From assembly GCA_035707845.1 (NCBI GenBank), contig DASSTP010000201.1, forward strand, positions 1-9,132: DNA of 9,132 nucleotides, given 5' to 3'. Positions 1 to 5,520 of this stretch are shown piece after piece. Made by a program: the position numbers and the translations under genes. Numbering within the stretch: the first letter of the stretch is position 1; every line of letters begins with the position of its first letter. The notes below the pieces were generated by a model, which was not told the origin of the DNA, did not search any database, and saw only the letters and a list, made by a program, of their open reading frames with translations. This DNA is from CAMLHP01 sp035707845. GTDB lineage: Bacteria > Gemmatimonadota > Gemmatimonadetes > Gemmatimonadales > GWC2-71-9.

Positions 1-1
1 G

Positions 2-523
2 GATGGCAGGGACGTTACCCGGGCGCTGCGGCGGATGACGACAGCTCCCATTATCGTGATTTCAGCCCGGGGCCAGGAGCACGACAAGGTGCAGTTGCTG
101 GACCTCGGCGCTGACGACTACCTCACCAAACCCTTTGGCGTCGCCGAGCTGCTCGCCAGGATCCGCGTGGCACTGCGGCACGCAACCCGGCCGCTCACCA
201 GCCTGGAGGAGCCTATCGTCCTCGCGGGCGATGTGACGGTTGATCCGCTCCGGCGGCAGGTGCTCCGTGAGGGCGCTGAGGTGCACCTGACCCCGACCGA
301 ATACCGGCTCCTGATCACATTGTTACGTCACGCAGGGCGGGTCCTGACGCATCGCCAGTTGCTGGAGCAGGTCTGGGGGGCCAACTACGCGGCCCAGACA
401 CATTACTTGCGGGTGTACATGACCCAACTGCGCCACAAGCTGGAATCCGATCCCACCCGGCCGAGGCTCCTGCTTACCGAACCAGGCGTCGGCTATCGGT
501 TACGGGAGCCCTCGGAAGCCTGA
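2..523 (+). CDS. kdpE: KdpE-type response regulator, 3' part
   Basis: This is the C-terminal part of an OmpR/PhoB-class response regulator, cut by the left window edge. The frame is open from base 2, so the ATG at 35 is internal and not the start. The first readable residues (DGRDVTRALRR) follow the phospho-acceptor loop of the receiver, so the acceptor Asp itself is outside the window. The receiver then shows PIIVISAR, with the conserved Ser/Thr position, and GADDYLTKPFG, whose conserved Lys is encoded at 128-130. A winged-helix DNA-binding domain follows from about 215, with HLTPTEYRLL, GRVLTHRQLLEQVWG, HYLRVYMTQLRHKLE and GVGYRL. These match the KdpE subgroup closely (GADDYLTKPFG, QVWG, HYLRxYMxxLRxKLE). 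KdpE works with the KdpD sensor kinase to switch on the Kdp potassium transporter under low K+. No kdpD or kdpFABC is visible here; they would have to lie to the left or elsewhere. The stop is TGA at 521-523. Confidence 0.85.
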   Translation, partial: DGRDVTRALRRMTTAPIIVISARGQEHDKVQLLDLGADDYLTKPFGVAELLARIRVALRHATRPLTSLEEPIVLAGDVTVDPLRRQVLREGAEVHLTPTEYRLLITLLRHAGRVLTHRQLLEQVWGANYAAQTHYLRVYMTQLRHKLESDPTRPRLLLTEPGVGYRLREPSEA

Positions 524-555
524 AGGCTCGGCGCCCAGCTGTCGGCGCTCGGCTC
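521..555 (+). repeat. degenerate heptamer tract at the kdpE stop
   Basis: Counting in sevens from the stop codon gives TGAAGGC, TCGGCGC, CCAGCTG, TCGGCGC and TCGGCTC. Units 2, 4 and 5 resemble each other and the heptamer family at the other gene ends. The tract is degenerate, so this call relies on the clearer tracts elsewhere. GCGCC at 531-535 can pair with GGCGC at 544-548, a weak 5-bp stem. Confidence 0.5.
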
Positions 556-582
556 CCCTCTAGGCAGGTCCCGCCCAAGCCA

Positions 583-588
583 TATATT
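583..588 (+). promoter_or_regulatory. possible -10 element (TATATT)
   Basis: TATATT stands out in the otherwise GC-rich 138-base gap between kdpE and the PEP-CTERM gene and resembles a -10 box. No convincing -35 box lies at the right distance. A transcript from here would carry a leader of roughly 65 bases that includes a small hairpin, GCCGCC 608-613 with GGCGGC 619-624. Weak evidence. Confidence 0.25.
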
Positions 589-661
589 GGCCTTACCCAA
601 GGGTCGCGCCGCCACCTCGGCGGCCACTCCCTCGTGCGCGATAGATCATGGGAGCCCACCG

Positions 662-1372
662 ATGCAGAACCCACCACTCCGCCTCACCGGCATCGTGGCA
701 ATGGCTGCCACCCTGCTGACGCCAGGCCGCGCCGCGGCCCAGGGCTGGGTCACCCTTCCCAATGGTGAGCCCGGCTATGTCATGAATTACGCCTTCACCG
801 GCCACTTCACCTGCCTCACCACGAGCAGCATTGGTTCGTGCCTCGCAAGCGGCAACAGCATCACGCTCACCAACGGCGGCGAATCGCTGACGCTGACCTT
901 TCTCGGCCTCACCGGCACGACCACCGTGAGTGCCATCCGGTCTCCCATGGACATCGGCGTCATCTCGACGTCCTACACCGGCACGGGAGACTTCATCTTC
1001 CCCGCGGTGATGAACCCGAATGCCCAGCTCTTTGCCTTCTACATTGACCTGACCACGACAGACCCGATCAGTGGCCACGGCACGTGGGATGGAAAGTTCC
1101 GCGCCCCAACCCCGACGTCCGTGCAAGCCAATTGCTGCGAGGATCGCCACACCTACATCCAGGTCAAGGTGGCGCCGCCTCCCAACCCATTCACCTACAC
1201 CGGCGTGATCTTCGACCACTTTACCAATCCCTACGTCACGTCCGACTCGGCCACGGTGACGATCAGGGCAGCCGTGGGCATCGTGCCTGAACCTGCCACG
1301 ATCATCCTGCTTGCATCCGGTCTGGCGGGCCTGGCGGGGGTGGCGTGGCGCGGTCGCCGCGAGCCGGCCTGA
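662..1372 (+). CDS. PEP-CTERM sorting-domain exported protein
   Basis: This gene encodes a 236-residue exported protein with no recognised functional domain in its middle. The N-terminus (MQNPPLRLTGIVAMAATLL) is a typical Sec signal peptide, with a likely cleavage site after GRAAA, around residue 26. The body is rich in Thr, Ser and Gly, as in extracellular beta-rich proteins, and has four Cys (51, 60, 158, 159) that could form disulfides. The C-terminus is a textbook PEP-CTERM signal: VPEP at 208-211, a hydrophobic helix at about 213-229, then the basic tail RGRR. In this family the tail is recognised by an exosortase, which releases the protein to the surface, often alongside exopolysaccharide production. 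No exosortase gene is in the window. I chose the ATG at 662 because GGGAG (650-654) sits 7 bases upstream and the signal peptide begins there. A TTG at 587 would add 25 residues with no signal character. The specific role is unknown. Confidence 0.88.
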   Translation: MQNPPLRLTGIVAMAATLLTPGRAAAQGWVTLPNGEPGYVMNYAFTGHFTCLTTSSIGSCLASGNSITLTNGGESLTLTFLGLTGTTTVSAIRSPMDIGVISTSYTGTGDFIFPAVMNPNAQLFAFYIDLTTTDPISGHGTWDGKFRAPTPTSVQANCCEDRHTYIQVKVAPPPNPFTYTGVIFDHFTNPYVTSDSATVTIRAAVGIVPEPATIILLASGLAGLAGVAWRGRREPA

Positions 1373-1380
1373 GTTCTGCC

Positions 1381-1415
1381 GCTGAGAGCCGAGCGCCAAG
1401 CGCTCAGCTCTCAGC
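1381..1415. terminator. hairpin between convergent genes, candidate two-way terminator
   Basis: GCTGAGAGC (1381-1389) is the exact reverse complement of GCTCTCAGC (1407-1415). Inside it, after one C-A mismatch (1390/1406), GAGCGC (1391-1396) pairs with GCGCTC (1400-1405) around a CAA loop. That gives 15 paired bases with one mismatch and a 3-base loop. It lies between the convergent PEP-CTERM and alkA genes and includes the alkA stop codon (1404-1406). No T-tract follows on either strand, so intrinsic termination in the classical sense is uncertain; blocking of 3' exonucleases is another option. The stem is built from the heptamer family in opposite orientations. Confidence 0.6.
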
Positions 1416-1420
1416 TCTCC
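1383..1420. repeat. heptamer tract shared by PEP-CTERM and alkA ends
   Basis: On the plus strand the units TGAGAGC, CGAGCGC and CAAGCGC begin 10 bases after the PEP-CTERM stop (TGA 1370-1372). On the minus strand the units GGAGAGC, TGAGAGC, TGAGCGC, TTGGCGC and TCGGCTC run from 1420 down to 1386. The alkA stop TGA forms the first three bases of the third minus-strand unit. Two units therefore lie inside the end of alkA and encode its last residues, RAES. Confidence 0.75.
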
Positions 1421-2852
1421 ACAAGTACAACGCCGCATAGCTCCGCCACGGCCGCCACGCTTCCGCCATCGCCTCCGCGCGTGCCGCCGTCACGCCACCG
1501 AGCCGCTTCCGCACCACGAGGTCTTCCTTCGGGAACGCGTCGGGCCAGCGCAACGCGCGCATGGCGATGTAATGCGCCGTCCACGCGCCGATGCCGGGCA
1601 GCGCGACCAGTGCCGCAAGCGCAGCCTCGGGTGAGGCGCCGGGATCCAGCAGGAGCGTGCCCGCCTCGGCTGCCTGGGCCAGCGCAAGGATGCTCTGCGC
1701 CCGCGACCGCACGATTCCAAGCGACGCAATTTCCTCCACCGAAGCGGCCGAGACCCGCGCCGGCGGAGGCGTGAGGTGGGTGAGCCCTTCATGCGGTGTC
1801 TCAATTGGCTCCCCAAACGCCTGCACCAACCGCCCGGCGATCGTGGTCGCGGCCTTCACGGTCACCTGCTGGCCCAGCACGGCGCGCACGGCCAGCTCGA
1901 ATCCCTCGAATGCGCCGGGCACACGAAGTCCCGGGTGCCGCTTCACCAGGTTCGACAGCCGTGCATCGCGCTTCAGGTGGGCGGCGATGACATCGGGCCG
2001 CGCGCTGAGATCGAACAGGTACCGGAGCCGACCCAGCAGCACCGGCAGCACCGGCGTGAGCGCGTGGGGGAACTCCACCAGCAGCGCCCGCTGCTTCGGG
2101 GCGTGCCGCACTCGCACCCATCCCGTATGATCGCCGAGACGGACCGTACGGAGATACGCGTCGCCATCGACGCGCTCGACGCCCTTGAGCGCCCGCGCGC
2201 GGAGAAAATCGAGCAGCCCCGCCCAATCGAACGGCGGCCGATAACTGAGCTGCAGCGTAATGGGTGCCGCGGCCGCAGACGCCGCCGTGCCCTGGGCCGC
2301 CTTGCGCAGGTGAGTCGGCGGCATGCCGTAGCGGCGGCCAAAGGCGTCGTTGAAACGGCGCAGACTGGCGAACCCGCTGGCAAAGGCCACTTCAGTCACC
2401 GGGAGCGCGGTTTCCGTCAGCAGCTGCTTGGCCAGCAGCAGCCGCCGCGTCTGCAGCAGTTCGATGGGCGACACCCCCAGCTCCTGCTGCAGGATGCGCC
2501 GAATCTGCCGCGAGCTCCAGCCAAACTGCTCGGCGATTCGCTCCAGGCCGGCGCCGCCATCGAGCATTCCCTCGCCAATGCGCTGGACAATCATGCCGGC
2601 GATGCGCTGCGCGCCGTCCACCGGCGCGTGGCCCGGTGCAAGCTCCGGACGGCAGCGCAGGCAGGGACGAAACCGCGCCTTCTCCGCTGCTTCGGCGCTC
2701 TCGAAGAACCGGCAGTTGGCGAGCTTGGGGGTGCGGGCAGTGCACACCGGCCGGCAGTAGATGCCGGTCGAGGTCACGCCAATGAAAAAGACCCCGTCGA
2801 AGCGGGGATCACGGGAGGCGTAGGCGTTGTAGAGCTGGGCGTCGTTCGTCAT
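1404..2852 (-). CDS. alkA: Ada-AlkA fusion: methylphosphotriester sensor, AraC regulator and 3-methyladenine DNA glycosylase
   Basis: This gene encodes a 482-residue multidomain repair protein. Residues 1-75 are the Ada zinc domain, with Cys33, Cys37, Cys64 and Cys67. Their 4-27-3 spacing matches E. coli Ada Cys38/42/69/72, so Cys33 is the predicted acceptor of methyl groups from DNA phosphotriesters. Residues about 82-185 form an AraC-type double helix-turn-helix (LERIAEQFGWSSRQIRRI; VTEVAFASGFASLRRFNDAFGRRYG). Residues about 198-310 match the AlkA N-terminal domain. Residues about 315-480 are a HhH-GPD glycosylase domain with hairpin LPGIGAWTA (418-426) and a predicted catalytic Asp444 in PKEDLVVRK. 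The O6-methylguanine transferase domain of E. coli Ada is absent. The same fusion is known in actinobacteria (mycobacterial AlkA). It probably senses alkylated DNA, regulates its own gene or others, and excises 3-methyladenine. The ATG at 2852 leads directly into the Ada domain. I see no Shine-Dalgarno; TAGATT (2864-2859 on the minus strand) could be a -10 box of a leaderless transcript, which is speculative. Confidence 0.92.
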   Translation of the reverse strand: MTNDAQLYNAYASRDPRFDGVFFIGVTSTGIYCRPVCTARTPKLANCRFFESAEAAEKARFRPCLRCRPELAPGHAPVDGAQRIAGMIVQRIGEGMLDGGAGLERIAEQFGWSSRQIRRILQQELGVSPIELLQTRRLLLAKQLLTETALPVTEVAFASGFASLRRFNDAFGRRYGMPPTHLRKAAQGTAASAAAAPITLQLSYRPPFDWAGLLDFLRARALKGVERVDGDAYLRTVRLGDHTGWVRVRHAPKQRALLVEFPHALTPVLPVLLGRLRYLFDLSARPDVIAAHLKRDARLSNLVKRHPGLRVPGAFEGFELAVRAVLGQQVTVKAATTIAGRLVQAFGEPIETPHEGLTHLTPPPARVSAASVEEIASLGIVRSRAQSILALAQAAEAGTLLLDPGASPEAALAALVALPGIGAWTAHYIAMRALRWPDAFPKEDLVVRKRLGGVTAARAEAMAEAWRPWRSYAALYLWRAES

Positions 2853-2908
2853 GGGCCCAATCTAGCGGATGGGCCCGGGGAAACTAGCCATTTTCGGACG
2901 GGATAGTC

Positions 2909-2929
2909 GGTCGAGGCGTCGAGCGCTCA
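2909..2929 (-). repeat. short heptamer tract at the receiver-gene stop
   Basis: Reading the minus strand from the stop gives TGAGCGC (2929-2923), TCGACGC (2922-2916) and CTCGACC (2915-2909). The heptamer just before the stop, GGAGCGC, is also family-like. The first unit is identical to those at the alkA, kinase and DUF983 stops; the later ones are degenerate. Confidence 0.55.
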
Positions 2930-2935
2930 GCGCTC
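2921..2935 (-). terminator. small hairpin whose loop is the receiver stop codon
   Basis: GAGCGC (2921-2926) and GCGCTC (2930-2935) are exact reverse complements separated by three bases, which are the stop codon of the receiver gene (TGA on the minus strand, 2929-2927). The 6-bp all-strong stem has no T-tract after it, so its use as a terminator is uncertain. It arises from the near-palindromic nature of the heptamer TGAGCGC. Confidence 0.4.
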
Positions 2936-3298
2936 CAGGGCCTCCCGCACGCCCGCCACGAATTCATCCAGCGTGAACGGCTTGCGCAGGGTGACGATCT
3001 CCGGCATCGGGGGATCGCCGGTCAGGCCATCACTGCCGGAGACGCGAAGGATGGGGAGCCCGGGATACAGCTCTCGCAGCTTGCTGATCAGCACCCGCCC
3101 CGTCATCCGGGGCATGCGGCTGTCGGTGACCACGAGATCAAAGGGGGGATCGGCGAGCCGAGCCAGTTCCCAGCCCGCCTCGCCGTCCTCCGCGACGATC
3201 GGATCGGCGCCGAGAAGGCGCACGAATCGGGCGAGCACCCGGCGAACGTCGGGCTCATCTTCGACAATGAGGAATCGGGAACGGCCTGCAGCGGGCAC
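2927..3298 (-). CDS. stand-alone CheY-like receiver protein
   Basis: This gene encodes a 123-residue protein that is one response-regulator receiver domain with no output domain. The acidic pair is Glu13-Asp14 (FLIVEDEPD), the phospho-acceptor is Asp59 (DLVVTDSRMP), the switch Ser is Ser87 (LRVSGSD), and the conserved Lys-Pro is Lys106-Pro107 (TLRKPF). All catalytic positions are present, so it should accept phosphate from a histidine kinase. The loop after Ser87 (GSDGLTGDPPMPE) is longer than in CheY. The start is GTG at 3298; AGGGAG (3309-3304) lies 5 bases upstream, a good Shine-Dalgarno, and the beta-1 strand follows after eight residues. It is the gene after the M1 peptidase and hybrid kinase on the same strand, but 158 bases and a hairpin separate it from the peptidase. 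Partnership with that kinase is possible, but the sequence does not show it. Single-domain receivers work either as phosphate relays or by binding a partner protein. Confidence 0.88.
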   Translation of the reverse strand: MPAAGRSRFLIVEDEPDVRRVLARFVRLLGADPIVAEDGEAGWELARLADPPFDLVVTDSRMPRMTGRVLISKLRELYPGLPILRVSGSDGLTGDPPMPEIVTLRKPFTLDEFVAGVREALER

Positions 3299-3418
3299 GG
3301 GGGCTCCCTGGCTGGGCTCCCTGCAGCATACGGTTTTCCGGCGGATTGCGCCAGCGGTGCAAGGACTGGCAGCGGGATGCTACGGAGATTGGAGATGGGG
3401 CGTGAGGCCTGGGGCGTG

Positions 3419-3440
3419 GCCGCGAGGCGTTACTCGCGGC
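3419..3440 (-). terminator. hairpin downstream of the M1 peptidase gene
   Basis: GCCGCGAG (3419-3426) and CTCGCGGC (3433-3440) are exact reverse complements around a 6-base loop. On the minus strand the hairpin starts 16 bases after the peptidase stop codon and directly follows its heptamer tract. The stem is strong and very GC-rich, but no T-run follows. The position fits a terminator or 3'-end stabiliser for the kinase-peptidase transcript. Confidence 0.55.
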
Positions 3441-3459
3441 TCTCAGCTCTCAGCTCTTA
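3439..3459 (-). repeat. heptamer tract at the M1 peptidase stop
   Basis: On the minus strand, starting with the stop codon, three units follow without a gap: TAAGAGC (3459-3453), TGAGAGC (3452-3446) and TGAGAGC (3445-3439). The first differs from the others only at one base, which makes the stop TAA and not TGA. Confidence 0.75.
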
Positions 3460-5520
3460 GCGCCCTGCGCTCCACGCATTGTTCTCCCGATTCGCATCCG
3501 GGAACCATTCATCCGGATCGATCACGACCCGCACCACGCGAGGACGCGCGGCGAGGGTGGCCGAAGTGCGACGAGCCCCGTCGAGCCAGACCGACGGCGG
3601 CAGGTCAAGCCTCTGCACGCTGCTGTCTGCCCGCGTCACCACCAGGTGCACCGGCATGATGGCGAGGCCGCGGTCGCTGACGGCGATCCGCACCGAGTCG
3701 CCCGCGGTGGTCACCGAATCGATGGCCTGGTCCAGTGGCCAGCCGTGCTGGAACCAGCTGTTCCAGAACCACGAGAGGTCGCGGCCCGCGCCCTGGCTCA
3801 TGGCATTGAAGAAGTCGAAGGGCTCGGGGTGCCGGCCGATCCAGTGCCGGCCGTATTCCACCAGCGCCTGATGAAAACGCTCCGCGCCCATCACGCCGCG
3901 CAGCGCCGCGAGGACCTGGGCCGTCTTGTTGTAATACATGACCAGATAGAGGTCTTCCGGAAATTCATCACCCGGCAGCGAGAGCGGCATGTCGTGACCG
4001 GCTTGCGCCGCCTCGAGGTATGACCGGCGCTGACCCTCCTCCGAATCATTGGGCCGCCCACCAGCCCTCAGCGCGCCATAGAGCACGCGCATTGCCTGCG
4101 CCACGTCGAACTGGGTGAGGCCCTCGTCCATCCAGGGATGCCGAGTCTCGTTGGAGCCCACCTGCATCGGGAACCACATGTGTCCCGTCTCGTGCATCAG
4201 GTCGCCGGCGAGGGACAGGGTGTCGGCCCACGGCTGCATCAGCGTCATCATCGGGTACTCCATGCCGCCACCCGTGAGCACGCCTTCCATGGAACTCATC
4301 TGCGGCCAGGGATAAGGCCAGAGCCATGCCGACATCTGCTCGATGGCATCGCGGGTGAAGCGTGCCCCGCCCGCGGCCCATGCTGCCGCCGGCTGGTGCA
4401 GCCGGAAGTAGCTGCTGATGTCCACGGTGTCGGGCGTGCTCTTGCCCGCCACAGGCACCAGCGCACGAGTGACGTCCCATGCGTATTCGTCACTGGTGCC
4501 CCAGGCGAAGTCGCGCACATCGTTGGCCGTGTAGTGCCACGTCACCATGCTGTCGCGGCCGGCGAGCACGCGCTCCACCTGCTGCCCGGGTGTCAGCATC
4601 CGGATGACCCGGCCGCTCCGCCGCGCCGCGCGCAGGCTGTCGCGAGCGCTCCTGGTCAACACCTCGCTTGCATTGCGCAAGGTCCCGGTGGCGCCGACTA
4701 CCCAGCCGCGCGGCACCGTGAGGCTCACATCGTAGTCGGCCGGGTCCATGTAGAACTCGGCTTCCAGCAGGTAGGGGTCGGCCACCCAGCCGTTGACGTC
4801 GTCATACACGGCAACCTGGGGATACCAGTAGCCCATGAAGTAGACGTCGCCCTCCCTGCCCTCGCGCCCGTCGGAGGGAGATTCCGGCACTTCATATGAC
4901 CAGGCGCAGTCGAAAGTGAGGCTGTCACCGGGTGCCAGCGGATGGGCGAGGAGCATCCACATTACCGTGCCGTTCACCTGATATTGCGGCCCCGTGGGCG
5001 TCGGGTCCTGCCGCCCGCGGCGGCTGCGCATCGTAACAGCTTGCCCATCGATGGTCATGGCGCCGAGGCTCACGCCACCGGTGACAGGCGCCGGATCACG
5101 GCGGGGAACGCCGGGCGCAAAGACATTCTGCCGGAGGTGCACGGCAATGCGGCGCAAGGAATCGGGCGAGTGATTCAGGTAGGTGACCTGCTCCCGGCCC
5201 TGTATCCGATGCGCGGCAACGTCGAGCGAGGCCGTGATGTGATATCGGGCGTGCTGCACCCAGTTGCTGGCGCCCGGCATGCCGGTCCGGGTGCGCGTGC
5301 CGCGCGCCACCGCCCGGGTGAACTCGGCGGTCTCGATCAGCGGACCGGGAAGGGGTCGCCCACTCTCGACCGTCGAGGCAGGGTCCACGCTCGGGGCAGG
5401 CACCGATTGGGCTCCCGCCGCAGAGGGGATGAGGAGCAGCACGCCGACCACGGCGCGCAACAGATGACGGTGAGCGCGCAGCGCCAAGCGCTCAGCGCAC
5501 AGCGTACGGCGCTCAGCCAT
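3457..5520 (-). CDS. secreted M1-family zinc metallopeptidase
   Basis: This gene encodes a 687-residue peptidase of the M1 (aminopeptidase N/LTA4 hydrolase) family. An N-terminal signal peptide runs to about residue 37 (AVVGVLLLIPSAAGA, likely cut before Gln38), so the enzyme acts outside the cytoplasm. Residues about 85-290 form the family's N-terminal beta domain. The zinc site is HETGH (His443, Glu444, His447) with Glu466 in WMDEGLTQF, the expected HExxH-x18-E. The substrate-anchoring exopeptidase motif is GGGMEYP (417-423), a variant of GAMEN. The likely catalytic Tyr is Tyr530 in MYYNKT. The short C-terminal region (about 600-687) contains beta-type sequence. The start ATG at 5520 overlaps the kinase stop by 8 bases, so translation is probably coupled. 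No Shine-Dalgarno precedes it; ATG 5532 and TTG 5460 are alternatives, and the latter would still give a working signal peptide. Residues 2-22 are encoded by heptamer repeats. Substrate unknown. Confidence 0.85.
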   Translation of the reverse strand: MAERRTLCAERLALRAHRHLLRAVVGVLLLIPSAAGAQSVPAPSVDPASTVESGRPLPGPLIETAEFTRAVARGTRTRTGMPGASNWVQHARYHITASLDVAAHRIQGREQVTYLNHSPDSLRRIAVHLRQNVFAPGVPRRDPAPVTGGVSLGAMTIDGQAVTMRSRRGRQDPTPTGPQYQVNGTVMWMLLAHPLAPGDSLTFDCAWSYEVPESPSDGREGREGDVYFMGYWYPQVAVYDDVNGWVADPYLLEAEFYMDPADYDVSLTVPRGWVVGATGTLRNASEVLTRSARDSLRAARRSGRVIRMLTPGQQVERVLAGRDSMVTWHYTANDVRDFAWGTSDEYAWDVTRALVPVAGKSTPDTVDISSYFRLHQPAAAWAAGGARFTRDAIEQMSAWLWPYPWPQMSSMEGVLTGGGMEYPMMTLMQPWADTLSLAGDLMHETGHMWFPMQVGSNETRHPWMDEGLTQFDVAQAMRVLYGALRAGGRPNDSEEGQRRSYLEAAQAGHDMPLSLPGDEFPEDLYLVMYYNKTAQVLAALRGVMGAERFHQALVEYGRHWIGRHPEPFDFFNAMSQGAGRDLSWFWNSWFQHGWPLDQAIDSVTTAGDSVRIAVSDRGLAIMPVHLVVTRADSSVQRLDLPPSVWLDGARRTSATLAARPRVVRVVIDPDEWFPDANRENNAWSAGR
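5474..5517 (-). repeat. heptamer tract across the kinase stop and peptidase start
   Basis: Counting on the minus strand from the kinase stop gives TGAGCGC (5515-5509), CGTACGC, TGTGCGC, TGAGCGC, TTGGCGC and TGCGCGC (ending at 5474). Three heptamers make 21 bases, so in the peptidase frame the tract encodes an imperfect seven-residue repeat: AERRTLC, AERLALR, AHRHLLR. The 17 bases 5480-5496 are identical to 1392-1408 in the alkA tract. Confidence 0.7.

Noticed and set aside
587..661. Longer PEP-CTERM protein from a TTG at 587
   Set aside because: The added 25 residues lack signal-peptide character, and a Shine-Dalgarno is placed correctly for the ATG at 662.
593..1438. A 281-codon minus-strand open frame opposite the PEP-CTERM gene
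   Set aside because: Its translation has no recognisable motif, while the plus strand has a signal peptide, a VPEP tail and a ribosome-binding site.
1776..2906. A 376-codon plus-strand open frame opposite alkA
   Set aside because: It is a shadow of the Ada-AlkA gene, whose zinc Cys and catalytic motifs are all intact on the minus strand.
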